From: Streptococcus oralis
Lineage (GTDB): Bacteria > Bacillota > Bacilli > Lactobacillales > Streptococcaceae
Length of the DNA stretch: 64,000 bases
Reading direction: 5' to 3'
Assembly: GCF_002386345.1 (NCBI RefSeq)
Contig: NZ_CP023507.1
Span: forward strand, 1,550,001 to 1,614,000
Shown here: positions 30,855 to 41,176 of the stretch, one piece after another
Layout: each line of letters begins with the position of its first letter
How positions within the stretch are numbered: position 1 is the stretch's first letter
Position numbers and translations under genes: made by a program
The notes under the pieces: generated by a model
The model's database searches: none
Told to the model about the DNA's origin: nothing
What the model saw: only the letters and a program-made list of their open reading frames with translations

Positions 30855-30884
30855 AAAAAAGCCAGTCCTATAGACTAGCTTTCT
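30855..30884 (-). terminator. pflB terminator
   Basis: AAAGCTAGTC and GGACTGGCTTT form a stem with a TATA loop followed by TTTTTTG on the minus strand. Confidence 0.8.
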
Positions 30885-30902
30885 TTTCATTCTAATTGAA
30901 TC

Positions 30903-33218
30903 TTAGCTCAATGCGTCATCCATTGAAAGAACTTCGTGGAAGACACGTTGTGTCAATTCAGTTTTTTGTTCTGGAGTGAGGTATTTAGTGTTTACACAGT
31001 ATCCAGAGATACGTACGATAACGTCTTCACCTGACATAATCTTTTCGTAAACATCGTTCAAGTCCATAACGTTCAAGTTAACGTGTTGTCCACCGTTTTC
31101 AAAGTAACCATCAAGGATTGTTACCAAGTTATCAACTTGTTCGTCACGAGTCTTACCAAGAGCACGTGGAGAAACTTGAGTTGTCAATGAGATACCATCA
31201 GCTGCGTAACCAAAGTCAAGGCTAGCAAGTGAGTTCAAGTTTTGCAACCATCCACCTTTAGCTTTGTTAGATGGGTTAGCACCTGGTGAGAAGAATTCAA
31301 GTTTAGACAAGTTCACAGAACCATCTTCGTTGAGGTATACACCTTTGTGGACTGGTGAGTTACCAGTTTGTTTAGAGTAAGCAACGTTAGATGTGATAGT
31401 CAAGAGTGATACTGTAGCTTCAGCGTCTTTGTAAAGTTTGTGGCTACGTAGACGAGTCGTGTAAGCTTCGATCAACCATTCAGCCAATTCGTTTGAACGA
31501 GGGTCATCTTCACCCCAACGTGGGTATTCACCGATTGTTTCGTAATCGTAGATGTAGCCATTTTCATCACGGATTGGTTTAACAGTAGCGTACTTGATAG
31601 CTGACAATGTATCAACTGTATTAGCGAATCCACAGATACCGAATCCCATATTAGCGCGTTGTTTAGTTGGCAAGAAGGCCATTTGAACAGCTTCGTAGTT
31701 GTACTTGTCAGTCATGTAGTGGATGATGTTCAAAGCATCTACATAAGTGTCAGTCAACCAGTCAAGAGATTTTTCAAAGTTCGCTTTAACTGATTCGAAT
31801 TCAAGAACTTCGTCACGGATAGGATCGATGTCAAATACTTTGTAGTCTTTGTGAACATCGTCGTAACCACCGTTCAAACCAGTAAGAAGGGCTTTAAGAA
31901 CGTTTACACGAGCACCGAAGTACTGGATGTTGTGGCGTTGATCTTCGTTTTCTGGGTCAAGTGGTGACACACAGCATGAGATACAGCTCATTTCTCCGTA
32001 TCCGTCTTTAGCCATTGTTGTTACACCTTCGTATTGGATAGAAGAGTGTTTGTGGCTCATGTGCATACAGTAGCGACGGAAGTTGTATGGCAATTTGTCA
32101 GTCCAAAGAACTGTCAAGTTTGGCTCTGGAGAGTTACCGATATTGTCAAGAGTGTTCAAGAAACGGTAGTCCATCTTAGTAACACGGTGACGACCGTCGT
32201 TACCCATACCAGCCATAGAAGTTGTGATGAAGGTTGGGTCACCTGAGTACAATTGGTCATAAGCTTTTGTACGAGCAAATTTAACTGTACGAAGTTTCAT
32301 AACGAAATCATCAACAAACTCTTGGATTTCTGATTCAGTAAATGTACCGCGAGCAAGGTCACGTTCTGCAAAGATGTCCAATACGATTGGCACACGTCCT
32401 AGAGATGTAGCAGCACCGTTAATAACACGGCAGACAGCCATGAAGGCGATGTTAACCCATTGGATGGCTTCTTTCGTGTTCATCGCTGGTTTGCGGACAT
32501 CAACTCCGTAAAGGTCACCCAAGCGAACAACTTGTTGCAATGCTTGGTATTGAAGGTTTACTTCTTCACGAAGACGGATTGTTTCTTCATCGATTTCTTT
32601 AATCGCATTCCAGTCGTTTACTTTTTCTTGCATCAAGTAGTCAGCACCGTAAAGAGCAAGACGTGCGTAAACACCGATGATACGTCCACGTGAGTAGGCA
32701 TCTGGAAGACCAGTTACAGTGTGAGCGTGACGAGCGCGACGGATATTTGAAGTATAGGCACGGAAGATACCGTCGTTAACTGTTGTTACGTATTTAGTGA
32801 AGATTTCGTGAACAGCTGGATCTGGTTCGTATCCATTTTCTTTCAAAGTAGTTTCAGCCATACGGATACCACCTTTTGGCATGAAGTTCAATTTGAAGAG
32901 TTCATCGTTTTGGATACCAAAAATCACTTCGTTTTCTTTGTCGATAAATCCAGCAGGAATATCAGCAATAGATGTTGGACGAGTGTCCATTGGGAAACGA
33001 GTTTCTTCGTAGTGTGCTTTTGTTTCTTCTACGATTTTTTTGATGTGAAGTGAACGTTCTGTTGGTCCAGCAAGGAAACTTTCATCTCCATCGTAAGGTG
33101 TGTAGTTAGCTTGAACGAAGCGAGAAATACTTGCTTTTTCTTTCCAATCTACGCCTTTGAAGCCTTCCCAAGCTTTATCAAAAATATCTTGTGCTTCAAC
33201 AACTGTCTTAACAACCAT
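30903..33218 (-). CDS. pflB: Formate acetyltransferase (pyruvate formate-lyase) PflB
   Basis: PflB is the anaerobic glycyl-radical enzyme that converts pyruvate and CoA to acetyl-CoA and formate. The 771-aa protein contains the adjacent active-site cysteines in [13 protein letters not shown] near the middle and the C-terminal glycyl radical motif [15 protein letters not shown] chose the ATG at 33218 ([11 protein letters not shown]) with GAGGA seven bases upstream. A longer in-frame start at 33254 lacks a suitable site. The gene is monocistronic with its own terminator. The activating enzyme is not in this window. It is divergent from dinB, as in pneumococcus from memory (SP_0459/SP_0458). Confidence 0.95.
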   Translation of the reverse strand: MVVKTVVEAQDIFDKAWEGFKGVDWKEKASISRFVQANYTPYDGDESFLAGPTERSLHIKKIVEETKAHYEETRFPMDTRPTSIADIPAGFIDKENEVIFGIQNDELFKLNFMPKGGIRMAETTLKENGYEPDPAVHEIFTKYVTTVNDGIFRAYTSNIRRARHAHTVTGLPDAYSRGRIIGVYARLALYGADYLMQEKVNDWNAIKEIDEETIRLREEVNLQYQALQQVVRLGDLYGVDVRKPAMNTKEAIQWVNIAFMAVCRVINGAATSLGRVPIVLDIFAERDLARGTFTESEIQEFVDDFVMKLRTVKFARTKAYDQLYSGDPTFITTSMAGMGNDGRHRVTKMDYRFLNTLDNIGNSPEPNLTVLWTDKLPYNFRRYCMHMSHKHSSIQYEGVTTMAKDGYGEMSCISCCVSPLDPENEDQRHNIQYFGARVNVLKALLTGLNGGYDDVHKDYKVFDIDPIRDEVLEFESVKANFEKSLDWLTDTYVDALNIIHYMTDKYNYEAVQMAFLPTKQRANMGFGICGFANTVDTLSAIKYATVKPIRDENGYIYDYETIGEYPRWGEDDPRSNELAEWLIEAYTTRLRSHKLYKDAEATVSLLTITSNVAYSKQTGNSPVHKGVYLNEDGSVNLSKLEFFSPGANPSNKAKGGWLQNLNSLASLDFGYAADGISLTTQVSPRALGKTRDEQVDNLVTILDGYFENGGQHVNLNVMDLNDVYEKIMSGEDVIVRISGYCVNTKYLTPEQKTELTQRVFHEVLSMDDALS

Positions 33219-33273
33219 GTTAATGTCCTCATTTTTCTTTCTAGTAACAGCCATCTGTTACATTCATGAGACA

Positions 33274-33300
33274 AGTATACCACACAGTAACCGATTTCAA
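33274..33300 (-). promoter_or_regulatory. pflB promoter
   Basis: The minus strand has TGGTATACT (extended -10, 33282-33274) with TTGAAA (33300-33295) as -35 at a short 15-base spacing. Confidence 0.5.
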
Positions 33301-33394
33301 CAAGCGAAATCCGGCTTTTTTGTTACTTTCTTTTCTAATACAGTCTAATTTTAGGCACAATCTGTATTATATTTTTGAAAGTAGGATTACTCTT

Positions 33395-33423
33395 TTCCAT
33401 TTTTTCAGAAAAAAAGGTATAAT
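33395..33423 (+). promoter_or_regulatory. dinB promoter
   Basis: A consensus -10 TATAAT lies at 33418-33423, about 30 bases before the dinB start. The -35 region is weak. Confidence 0.45.
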
Positions 33424-33454
33424 GAATAGAAAATGACACTAGAAAGGGATTGAA

Positions 33455-34516
33455 ATGCTCATATTTCCATTGATAAATGATTTGTCCAGAAAAATCATCC
33501 ATATCGACATGGATGCCTTTTTTGCTGCGGTGGAAATAAGAGATAATCCCAAGTTAAAGGGCAAACCTGTCATTATCGGAAGCGACCCTAGACAAACAGG
33601 TGGTCGAGGTGTCGTTTCTACCTGTAGCTATGAGGCGCGGGCTTTTGGTGTTCATTCAGCCATGAGCTCTAAAGAAGCTTATGAGCGCTGTCCCCAAGCT
33701 GTCTTTATCTCAGGAAATTATGAAAAGTATAAGACTGTAGGACTTGAGATTCGAGCTATTTTTAAACGCTACACTGATTTGATTGAACCTATGAGTATTG
33801 ACGAAGCCTACTTAGATGTGACGGAAAATAAACTCGGTATCAAGTCTGCAGTCAAAATAGCCCGCCTCATCCAACAAGATATCTGGCAGGAGCTACACCT
33901 GACTGCTTCTGCAGGTGTTTCCTATAACAAATTCTTAGCTAAAATGGCTAGTGACTATCAAAAACCACATGGTTTGACAGTGATTCTCCCAGATCAAGCC
34001 CAAGACTTCCTCAAACAAATGGACATTGCTAAATTTCATGGCGTGGGCAAAAAAACAGTTGAACGCCTTCATGAAATGGGCATTTATACTGGTGCAGACT
34101 TATTGGATGTCTCAGAAGTCACTTTAATCGATCGGTTCGGCAGACTCGGTTATGAGCTTTATCGAAAGGCAAGGGGCATTCATAACTCACCGGTCAAGTC
34201 CGATCGCATTCGTAAGTCCATTGGCAAGGAAAAAACCTACGGAAAGATCCTACAAGTAGAAGAAGACATTAAAAAAGAGCTGACTCTTCTCTCCGAAAAG
34301 GTAGCTCACAATCTCAGCAAGCAGGACAAAGCTGGAAAAATCATTATCCTCAAAATACGATATGCTGACTTCTCCACTCTGACTAGACGAAAAAGCCTCC
34401 CACAAGCTACACAGGACGCTAGTCAGATTTCTCAAACCGCCCTTCAACTCTACGAAGAGCTAGCTGAAAAAGAAAAAGGTATCCGTTTACTAGGAATTAC
34501 GGTGACAGGATTTTAA
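33455..34516 (+). CDS. dinB: DNA polymerase IV DinB
   Basis: DinB is a Y-family translesion polymerase without proofreading. The 353-aa protein shows the catalytic [19 protein letters not shown] near the N-terminus and [12 protein letters not shown] near residue 110, which together supply the metal-binding acidic residues. Helix-hairpin-helix-like [17 protein letters not shown] follows, then the little-finger domain. The ATG at 33455 has GAAAGGGA upstream. It converges on uppP with a shared terminator. The C-terminus is short and shows no obvious clamp-binding extension. Confidence 0.93.
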   Translation: MLIFPLINDLSRKIIHIDMDAFFAAVEIRDNPKLKGKPVIIGSDPRQTGGRGVVSTCSYEARAFGVHSAMSSKEAYERCPQAVFISGNYEKYKTVGLEIRAIFKRYTDLIEPMSIDEAYLDVTENKLGIKSAVKIARLIQQDIWQELHLTASAGVSYNKFLAKMASDYQKPHGLTVILPDQAQDFLKQMDIAKFHGVGKKTVERLHEMGIYTGADLLDVSEVTLIDRFGRLGYELYRKARGIHNSPVKSDRIRKSIGKEKTYGKILQVEEDIKKELTLLSEKVAHNLSKQDKAGKIIILKIRYADFSTLTRRKSLPQATQDASQISQTALQLYEELAEKEKGIRLLGITVTGF

Positions 34517-34549
34517 AAAGCTTGAAGGAAACTTCCCTCAAGCTTTTTT
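34515..34549. terminator. Bidirectional terminator between dinB and uppP
   Basis: AAAAAGCTTGA and TCAAGCTTTTTT form an 11-bp stem with T runs on both strands. It overlaps the dinB stop codon. Confidence 0.85.
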
Positions 34550-34550
34550 C

Positions 34551-35396
34551 TTATACAAACAAACGCACAAAACTATAGAGCAACAAGACACTACCGAGTA
34601 CGATACGGTATTTACCAAAGAGTGTAAAGTCGTGTTTCTTCACATAGCTGGTCAAGAAACGAATAGCAACCATGCTGACTCCAAAGGCAACACCCATGGC
34701 TACAAGAAGTAAGAATAGTTGACCAAAACTCAAAAGTTGACCTGCTTTGATAAATTTGAAAATCTTTAAAGCACTAGCTCCGAACATAACAGGAATTCCG
34801 AGATAGAAGGTAAACTCTGTTACGACTGAGCGGCTTGTTCCATTCAACAAACCACCAACGATAGTCGCACCTGAACGGCTCGTTCCCGGGAAGAGGGCGA
34901 GGACTTGGAAGAGCCCAATGTAAAGGGCTGTTTTATAAGGCAACTTGTCAAGCTCTGTTACTGTTGGTTCAATGGCTTGCGCCTTATTTCGTTTTTCAAG
35001 GTAGATAAAGGCAACCCCATAGATAATCAACATGATTGCAACTGAAACCATGTTATGGAAGTTGGCATCAAACCAATCATCTAATTTAAAAACCAATAGC
35101 AAAGGCAAGGTCGCAACCAAGACTTTTGACCACAATTGCCAAGTTCTACGAACTTCGACCTTAGTTTTACCAGGTTTGAAGGGATTAAGCTTATTAAAGT
35201 AAATGACCATAACTGCTAAAATGGCACCAAGCTGAATGACAACATTAAACATGGACATGAAGGCTTCATTTTGGTCCTTGTATTGTACAAATTCTTCAAC
35301 CAAGATCAAGTGGCCAGTACTTGAAATGGGCAACCATTCTGTAATTCCTTCAACAATCCCAAAAAAGATTGACTTCAAAATTTCAATAAAATACAT
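34551..35396 (-). CDS. uppP: Undecaprenyl-diphosphatase UppP (BacA)
   Basis: UppP dephosphorylates undecaprenyl pyrophosphate and so recycles the lipid carrier used by peptidoglycan, teichoic acid and the polysaccharide locus of this window. It also gives bacitracin tolerance. The 281-aa membrane protein has about eight hydrophobic segments. It carries the signature motifs [21 protein letters not shown] (residues 17-37) and [16 protein letters not shown] near residue 175. It is monocistronic, with an extended -10 promoter close upstream. Confidence 0.95.
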   Translation of the reverse strand: MYFIEILKSIFFGIVEGITEWLPISSTGHLILVEEFVQYKDQNEAFMSMFNVVIQLGAILAVMVIYFNKLNPFKPGKTKVEVRRTWQLWSKVLVATLPLLLVFKLDDWFDANFHNMVSVAIMLIIYGVAFIYLEKRNKAQAIEPTVTELDKLPYKTALYIGLFQVLALFPGTSRSGATIVGGLLNGTSRSVVTEFTFYLGIPVMFGASALKIFKFIKAGQLLSFGQLFLLLVAMGVAFGVSMVAIRFLTSYVKKHDFTLFGKYRIVLGSVLLLYSFVRLFV

Positions 35397-35420
35397 ACAT
35401 TACTCCTTTTTCTGTCCTCT

Positions 35421-35429
35421 ATTATAGCA
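35421..35429 (-). promoter_or_regulatory. uppP promoter (extended -10)
   Basis: The minus strand reads TGCTATAAT, an exact extended -10, 25 bases before the uppP start codon. AAAGGAG serves as the ribosome binding site. Confidence 0.55.
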
Positions 35430-35455
35430 TAATTTCAGATGTTGCGATAGATTTT

Positions 35456-37351
35456 TTAGAAGGCGCCGATGCTACCACCGCCTCCGCCTCCTGAGAATCC
35501 TCCACCTGAACTTCCACTTCCAGAAGATACAGAGTAATTGCTAGCTGTATTTGCGACAGCTGTATATTGCTTGATTTGTGCAGTTGAGGTGTAGAACTGT
35601 GAGTGCCAACCATAGGCTACATAAAGATTCAAATCTGGATTTTCAAGCTGAATATGGCGAACTTTCATTAACTTGCTCACCTTCTTGGCATAACCAAAGA
35701 GAGTCGCATAGACCAATAGACGGTTCCAAAGGACGATGCTCTCTAGCTCGGCCTGATCCAGATGAGCGATGTCGCGAAGCATATTTTCAAAACTCGTCCA
35801 GAGATAGAAGATCTCCGCTCCTTCCTCTGTTAGAACTCCATCGCGATAGGCTCCTCGCGTGGCAAGGTAAACCCAGAAACTAGTCCCTAATCCTGTCAAT
35901 CCTAAGAGTAGAAATGGGATCGAAAAGAAACCATGTGTTTGCCAGCTATAGTAAAAGAATAGCAGTCCACCTAGAGCTGTTATGGCTGAACAGACCCGCA
36001 TCCCGAGAGCAAGGCGACGTTCCTCACTTGTCAAGGGACGATAGTAGCTTGGGATACGAAGTACATGGACCTTATCCTTGACACAAGACTGAATGCGTTG
36101 AAGTCTTCCTTCAAAGGAGCGTTTGAGACGCGAGCCTGTTTCTCGGATATGTTTTTCATCTGACTCTTTGGCACCACGGTAAAGGGAAGATGAAACTTGG
36201 TAATCAGGGAAGAGCTCTGAAATAGCCAATTCTTTCTTATTTGACAAAGTCATGCGCAGGCATTCCTTCTCAAAATTGGACAAACCCTTTTCACTGATAA
36301 TGCGCACATAAGGTTCCTCATCCCCTTGGAAAATAGATAAATGGCCTCGATCTACTAAATCCAACAAGGTTGCCTGAATCAAACGTTCAAAAGTAAATTT
36401 ACCAAACCCTGATTTGTTTAGGGGATTGACTTCCTCTAAGGAGGTTGAATACACTGCTTCTGCTAAAACCATCGGAGGCAAATCCATCGGTGGTTCGTAG
36501 AGTCGATGATCTTTTGGAAAGACCTTTTTAATGCTTGTACTCTGACGAAACATCCTATAGAAGAGAGGAACTAAAAGTAAGAGGCTCATAAAAATGACGG
36601 GGAACACCCATTTCATCATTATCTCACTTTGCGCTTTTTCTGTCGCTATATTGCTTTCAATCCGGTTAAAATCGGTTAAACGTTCTTCCTCTAATCCTTG
36701 ATCTGGAGCTCCTGCAAAAGCACTTCTCAGCCAGTATGCGTGTAATTCGATCTGTCGCTTTCTAGGAAGGTCTTTCATTTTGACATGATAGAGATTATTT
36801 ACTTTTTCAACACTAGAGTCCCTTAGGAGTTGACCTGCATGAAAATAGAGTTTCTCTGCTGGGGTATCAGAGCTAACTTTAAACTCAATCTCTTTGATGT
36901 CTCCAGTACTATCGGTCAAGGGTTGCCAATTTAGCTCTGCGATATCCTTATATAAGAAGAGAAGGTTGGTTAGTTTCCAGGTAACCGTTACCCGAACAGT
37001 ATCTCCAGCATAGCCAGCATTGTAAATTTTTACCTTGTAGCCGTCCTCTTCCTCCATAGTATAGAAGGAAGCATTTTGAACAATTCTTCCATTTTTAGAA
37101 ACCTGAACGGTCGGATCGGGATCAATGTCAAATCCTTCCGGCATTTTCCCAGCTTTCCCGAGTCCAACTAACTGACCATTATAATCATCTCCAAAGCGGT
37201 AGGTAATTGTTTCCTTAAAAATTGCAGTATTATCTGCATGAATATTCAAATCACCCTGATAGGATAAGATATCAAAGTCTACTGCAAAAACCAGACTCGG
37301 TATAAATAATAAATAAGCAAATACCAAAGCCAACAGCCATCTTTTTTTCAT
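35456..37351 (-). CDS. DUF2207 family membrane protein
   Basis: This 631-aa protein has a signal peptide (KKRWLLALVFAYLLFIPSLVFAVDF), an extracytoplasmic N-terminal DUF2207 domain (about 25-215), a membrane segment near 245-265, a cytoplasmic basic region, and two membrane segments near 460-505. The C-terminus is unusual: SSGSGSSGGGFSGGGGGGSIGAF, a glycine-rich tail found on many DUF2207 proteins. The function is unknown. The family is often near cell-envelope genes. It is divergent from the amino-acid transporter genes. Only ~100 bases separate it from uppP, which has its own promoter. Confidence 0.85.
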   Translation of the reverse strand: MKKRWLLALVFAYLLFIPSLVFAVDFDILSYQGDLNIHADNTAIFKETITYRFGDDYNGQLVGLGKAGKMPEGFDIDPDPTVQVSKNGRIVQNASFYTMEEEDGYKVKIYNAGYAGDTVRVTVTWKLTNLLFLYKDIAELNWQPLTDSTGDIKEIEFKVSSDTPAEKLYFHAGQLLRDSSVEKVNNLYHVKMKDLPRKRQIELHAYWLRSAFAGAPDQGLEEERLTDFNRIESNIATEKAQSEIMMKWVFPVIFMSLLLLVPLFYRMFRQSTSIKKVFPKDHRLYEPPMDLPPMVLAEAVYSTSLEEVNPLNKSGFGKFTFERLIQATLLDLVDRGHLSIFQGDEEPYVRIISEKGLSNFEKECLRMTLSNKKELAISELFPDYQVSSSLYRGAKESDEKHIRETGSRLKRSFEGRLQRIQSCVKDKVHVLRIPSYYRPLTSEERRLALGMRVCSAITALGGLLFFYYSWQTHGFFSIPFLLLGLTGLGTSFWVYLATRGAYRDGVLTEEGAEIFYLWTSFENMLRDIAHLDQAELESIVLWNRLLVYATLFGYAKKVSKLMKVRHIQLENPDLNLYVAYGWHSQFYTSTAQIKQYTAVANTASNYSVSSGSGSSGGGFSGGGGGGSIGAF

Positions 37352-37378
37352 AATCGGTTCCCTTTCAATCTTTTTACC

Positions 37379-37387
37379 ATTATATCA
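37379..37387 (-). promoter_or_regulatory. DUF2207 gene promoter (extended -10)
   Basis: The minus strand reads TGATATAAT, 28 bases before the ATG at 37351. It lies back to back with the divergent transporter promoter. Confidence 0.5.
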
Positions 37388-37414
37388 TTTTTTATAAGTA
37401 AAGGCTTACTTGTA

Positions 37415-37443
37415 TTGAAAATCTCACTATTTTTAGATACAAT
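37415..37443 (+). promoter_or_regulatory. Amino-acid transporter operon promoter
   Basis: -35 TTGAAA (37415-37420), a 17-base spacer and -10 TACAAT (37438-37443) lie 38 bases before the ATG at 37481. Confidence 0.7.
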
Positions 37444-37480
37444 AGAGAGAGTCATTTTTAGACTAGAAATAGGAGAAAAC

Positions 37481-39046
37481 ATGAAAAAATTATGCTTATC
37501 TATCCTTGCTAGCCTAGCCCTTACCTTAGGACTAGTTAGCCAAGTCCAAGCCGACGAATATTTACGCATCGGGATGGAGGCAGCTTACGCTCCCTTCAAC
37601 TGGACCCAAGACGACGATAGTAACGGCGCCGTCAAAATCGACGGTACCAACCAATATGCCAACGGCTACGATGTTCAAATTGCTAAAAAGATTGCCAAAG
37701 ACCTTGGTAAGGAACCTTTGGTTGTGAAAACCAAATGGGAAGGACTTGTTCCAGCCCTTACTTCTGGCAAAATCGATATGATCATTGCCGGTATGAGCCC
37801 AACCGCTGAACGCAAACAAGAAATTGCTTTTTCAAGCAGTTACTATACTAGCGAACCGGTTCTATTGGTAAAAAAGGACTCTGCCTATGCAAATGCCAAA
37901 TCTTTAGAGGACTTTAGTGGGGCAAAAATCACGTCTCAACAAGGTGTTTATCTTTATGACCTGATTTCCCAAATTCCAGATGCCAAAAAAGAAACAGCTA
38001 TGGGTGACTTCGCCCAAATGCGTCAAGCTCTGGAGGCTGGTGTTATTGATGCCTATGTTTCTGAACGACCTGAAGCAATGACCGCTGAGTCTGCTAACGC
38101 TAAGTTCAAAATGATCCAACCTCAACCAGGTTTCAAAACTGGCGAAGAAGATACAGCTATTGCCATTGGACTTCGTAAAGATGACAGCCGCATCAGCCAA
38201 ATCAATGCTAGCATCGAAACCATCTCTAAGGATGAACAAGTAGCCCTCATGGATCGTATGATCAAAGAGCAACCTGTGGAGTCTACAACAACAGAGGAAG
38301 AAAGTAGTTTCTTTAGCCAAGTCGCTAAGATACTTTCTGAAAACTGGCAACAACTCTTGCGTGGTGCTGGTATCACACTCTTAATCTCCATTATCGGAAC
38401 CATCACAGGTCTCCTTATCGGACTTGCGATTGGGGTCTTCCGTACCGCTCCACTATCTGAGAACAAGGCAATCTATGGCTTGCAAAAGCTACTTGGCTGG
38501 ATCCTTAATGTCTATATCGAGATCTTCCGTGGTACACCAATGATTGTTCAATCCATGGTTATCTACTATGGAACTGCCCAAGCTTTCGGTATCAATCTTG
38601 ACCGCACACTAGCTGCTATCTTCATCGTCTCAATCAATACGGGTGCCTACATGACAGAGATCGTCCGTGGTGGTATCCTAGCAGTTGACAAAGGACAGTT
38701 TGAAGCTGCAACTGCTCTTGGTATGACCCATAATCAAACCATGCGTAAGATTGTCCTACCTCAGGTTGTCCGCAATATTCTACCTGCTACTGGTAATGAG
38801 TTTGTCATCAACATCAAAGATACCTCCGTATTGAACGTTATTTCTGTTGTTGAGCTTTATTTCTCAGGAAATACTGTAGCAACACAAACCTATCAATACT
38901 TCCAGACCTTTACCATCATCGCCGTGATTTACTTTGTCCTCACCTTCACTGTGACCCGTATCCTACGCTTTATCGAACGTCGCATGGACATGGATACTTA
39001 CACTACAGGTGCTAACCAAATGCAAACGGAGGATTTGAAAAAATGA
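37481..39046 (+). CDS. Polar amino-acid ABC transporter, fused substrate-binding and permease protein
   Basis: This 521-aa protein combines two functions. Residues 1-22 form a signal peptide ([21 protein letters not shown]). About 25-255 are a family 3 solute-binding domain ([37 protein letters not shown]). About 280-500 form the permease with several membrane segments and the [21 protein letters not shown] coupling motif. Such GlnPH-type fusions import glutamine, glutamate or other polar amino acids. The ATG at 37481 has AGGAG upstream. It ends with ATGA overlapping the ATPase start. The substrate cannot be fixed from sequence. Confidence 0.9.
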   Translation: MKKLCLSILASLALTLGLVSQVQADEYLRIGMEAAYAPFNWTQDDDSNGAVKIDGTNQYANGYDVQIAKKIAKDLGKEPLVVKTKWEGLVPALTSGKIDMIIAGMSPTAERKQEIAFSSSYYTSEPVLLVKKDSAYANAKSLEDFSGAKITSQQGVYLYDLISQIPDAKKETAMGDFAQMRQALEAGVIDAYVSERPEAMTAESANAKFKMIQPQPGFKTGEEDTAIAIGLRKDDSRISQINASIETISKDEQVALMDRMIKEQPVESTTTEEESSFFSQVAKILSENWQQLLRGAGITLLISIIGTITGLLIGLAIGVFRTAPLSENKAIYGLQKLLGWILNVYIEIFRGTPMIVQSMVIYYGTAQAFGINLDRTLAAIFIVSINTGAYMTEIVRGGILAVDKGQFEAATALGMTHNQTMRKIVLPQVVRNILPATGNEFVINIKDTSVLNVISVVELYFSGNTVATQTYQYFQTFTIIAVIYFVLTFTVTRILRFIERRMDMDTYTTGANQMQTEDLKK

Positions 39047-39783
39047 CACAAGCAATCCTTGAAATCAAACACCTCAAAAAATCCTATGGGCAAAACGAAG
39101 TGTTAAAAGACATTTCCCTCACCGTCCATAAAGGAGAGGTTATTTCCATCATCGGGAGCTCAGGAAGCGGAAAATCAACCTTCCTTCGTTCAATTAATTT
39201 ACTCGAAACACCTACAGAGGGAGAGATTCTCTATCGAGGAGAAAATGTCTTAGAAAAAGGCTATAACCTCACCCATTATCGTGAAAAACTCGGTATGGTT
39301 TTCCAATCTTTCAATCTCTTTGAAAATCTGAATGTCCTTGAAAATACAATCGTCGCTCAGACGACTGTCCTTAAACGCGACCACTCTGAAGCTGAAAAAA
39401 TTGCCAAAGAGAATCTCGAAAAAGTCGGTATGGGAGAACGTTACTGGCAAGCCAAGCCCAAACAACTCTCAGGGGGACAAAAACAACGCGTGGCTATCGC
39501 CCGCGCACTCTCCATGAATCCTGACGCCATTCTCTTCGACGAACCAACATCTGCCCTCGACCCTGAAATGGTCGGAGAAGTCCTCAAAATTATGCAGGAT
39601 TTGGCTCAAGAGGGCTTGACCATGATCGTTGTAACCCACGAAATGGAGTTCGCTCGCGATGTTTCTCACCGTGTCATCTTTATGGATAAGGGCGTCATTG
39701 CTGAAGAAGGCAAACCAGAAGAACTCTTCACGAACCCTAAAGAAGAACGAACAAAAGAATTTCTTCAACGTTATCTCAGCTAA
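39043..39783 (+). CDS. Amino-acid ABC transporter ATP-binding protein (GlnQ-like)
   Basis: This 246-aa ATPase energises the fused transporter encoded immediately upstream. It has Walker [16 protein letters not shown] (about 36-50), the Q-loop at [10 protein letters not shown], the signature [15 protein letters not shown], Walker [15 protein letters not shown], and the switch histidine in [11 protein letters not shown]. These match the polar amino-acid ABC subfamily. Its ATGA overlaps the permease stop, and a terminator follows. Confidence 0.93.
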   Translation: MTQAILEIKHLKKSYGQNEVLKDISLTVHKGEVISIIGSSGSGKSTFLRSINLLETPTEGEILYRGENVLEKGYNLTHYREKLGMVFQSFNLFENLNVLENTIVAQTTVLKRDHSEAEKIAKENLEKVGMGERYWQAKPKQLSGGQKQRVAIARALSMNPDAILFDEPTSALDPEMVGEVLKIMQDLAQEGLTMIVVTHEMEFARDVSHRVIFMDKGVIAEEGKPEELFTNPKEERTKEFLQRYLS

Positions 39784-39789
39784 TAAACA

Positions 39790-39817
39790 AAGACTGCATA
39801 AAGAATGCAGTCTTTTT
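39790..39817 (+). terminator. Terminator of the amino-acid transporter operon
   Basis: AAGACTGCAT and ATGCAGTCTT form a perfect 10-bp stem with an AAAGA loop, followed by a T run. Confidence 0.85.
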
Positions 39818-39832
39818 AATTTGTAATTGTAA

Positions 39833-39863
39833 AGAAAAGGCAGACTCGACTCAGGAATCTGCC
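39833..39863 (-). terminator. Terminator of the 71-aa protein gene
   Basis: On the minus strand GGCAGATTC and GAGTCTGCC form an imperfect stem followed by TTTTCTTT. Confidence 0.65.
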
Positions 39864-39875
39864 TGTGACCACAGT

Positions 39876-40091
39876 TTAATCTTCAAATTTTTCATGATTT
39901 TTTTCATAGAAATCGATTAAACCAAGAGCTGTTTCAAATGAAATATTTTTAACTTTTGCGCGTCCTTGTGCTAGAGCAATGATAGACATTTCACGCGCAT
40001 TCGTTTCTTTAGAGATACGGTAGCCTGTGATTTTCTTATCACGAACCCAGCCAACAACTGCTTCTACTTTTTCAAAGTTCGACTTAGCCAT
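39876..40091 (-). CDS. Small conserved protein, possible helix-turn-helix
   Basis: This 71-aa protein, MAKSNFEKVEAVVGWVRDKK at the start, is soluble and charged. The segment KITGYRISKETNAREMSIIALAQGRAKV looks like a short helix-turn-helix of the kind found in small Cro-like proteins, though I cannot place it in a family. The ATG has AGGAG seven bases upstream. Both a near-consensus promoter and a terminator frame it, so it is a genuine, probably well-expressed monocistronic gene. The function is unknown. Confidence 0.75.
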   Translation of the reverse strand: MAKSNFEKVEAVVGWVRDKKITGYRISKETNAREMSIIALAQGRAKVKNISFETALGLIDFYEKNHEKFED

Positions 40092-40124
40092 GTTCTTCTC
40101 CTAAATTATTCTTTACAATACTTA

Positions 40125-40153
40125 ATTGTATACGTTTTTATTTCGTTTGTCAA
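40125..40153 (-). promoter_or_regulatory. Strong promoter of the 71-aa protein gene
   Basis: The minus strand has a perfect -35 TTGACA (40153-40148), a 17-base spacer and -10 TACAAT (40130-40125). Confidence 0.75.
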
Positions 40154-40197
40154 TAAAAAAACATATATTCATCGTAACTATATTATTCTGCATATTT

Positions 40198-41094
40198 TTA
40201 TTTAGCTTTTAAAGCCGATAATATATGAGTTCTTATATCCTCAACTCCATTAGGATTTGCTGGCAGGAAGATTGTATTATTACCATCTTTATCTGCAAAA
40301 TTATTCAACGTATCTAAATACTGGTTCGTTAATAGGATAGACATGATTTGTTCTTCAGTCAGCTCAACATTGGCTCCTTTTAACTCTTGGATAGAATCAG
40401 CTAGTCCGTCAACAATTGCTTTACGCTGCTCTGCAATCCCTACACCATGTAGGCGATCTTTTTCTGCTTCTGCTTCTGCTGCGGTCACGATTTTAATCTT
40501 ATCTGCTTCAGCAAGCTCTTGCGCCGCAACTCTCTTACGTTGAGCCGCGTTAATTTCATTCATTGATTGTTTTACTTCAGCATCAGGTTCAACCTTAGTA
40601 ATCAGCGTTTTGACAATGATATACCCATACGTAGACATTTCTTCAGCCACTTGTTTTTGAACTTCTAAGGCGATTTCATCCTTCTTCTCAAACAACTCAT
40701 CTAGGGTTAGCTTTGGTACAGATGAACGCAAAGCATCTTCAATATAGGATTTAATCTGGGCTTCTGGACGCATCAATTTATAATAGGCATCTGTGACATT
40801 GTTTTCATTTACTCGATACTGAGTTGCCACATTCATCGTTACAAATACATTATCTTGCGTCTTTGTCTCTACAACAATCTCACTTTGCAACAAGCGTAGT
40901 TGAACTCTTGCCGCAATCCTATCAATTCCAAAAGGAGCTCGTAAATGAATACCACTATTGCTCAACTTTTGGTATTTCCCAAAACGTTCTATGATAGCGA
41001 CAGATTGTTGTCGAACCACATACACAGAACTAACCATGATCACTGATGCAATCACCACTAAAAACAATAAAACAAGTAAAATTTGTAAAAACAT
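40198..41094 (-). CDS. SPFH/stomatin-like membrane protein
   Basis: This protein of 298 aa has one N-terminal membrane segment (about 3-26, ILLVLLFLVVIASVIMVSSVYVV) and a cytoplasmic or membrane-associated SPFH domain (VRQQSVAIIERFGKYQKLSNSGIHLRAPF; FVTMNVATQYRVNENNV). An alpha-helical Ala/Glu-rich stretch follows (about 190-225, AQELAEADKIKIVTAAEAEAEKD). SPFH proteins form membrane microdomains and often act with membrane proteases, but no protease or NfeD gene is adjacent here. The promoter is close to consensus. The partner and role are not readable from context. Confidence 0.9.
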   Translation of the reverse strand: MFLQILLVLLFLVVIASVIMVSSVYVVRQQSVAIIERFGKYQKLSNSGIHLRAPFGIDRIAARVQLRLLQSEIVVETKTQDNVFVTMNVATQYRVNENNVTDAYYKLMRPEAQIKSYIEDALRSSVPKLTLDELFEKKDEIALEVQKQVAEEMSTYGYIIVKTLITKVEPDAEVKQSMNEINAAQRKRVAAQELAEADKIKIVTAAEAEAEKDRLHGVGIAEQRKAIVDGLADSIQELKGANVELTEEQIMSILLTNQYLDTLNNFADKDGNNTIFLPANPNGVEDIRTHILSALKAK

Positions 41095-41121
41095 GGGAAT
41101 CTCCCCCTTTCGTCACCCTCA

Positions 41122-41150
41122 TTATAGCACCATCATTACCATTACGCAAA
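41122..41150 (-). promoter_or_regulatory. Promoter of the SPFH protein gene
   Basis: The minus strand has -35 TTGCGT (41150-41145), a 17-base spacer and -10 TATAAT (41127-41122) with TG extension. Confidence 0.7.
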
Positions 41151-41176
41151 TAATATGATAATAATTTTATTTTAGC

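Noticed and set aside
40998..41160. Hairpin terminator after ilvA
   Set aside because: Only a short TAGTTTAAGCTA-type pairing is visible, with no T run. It is not convincing.
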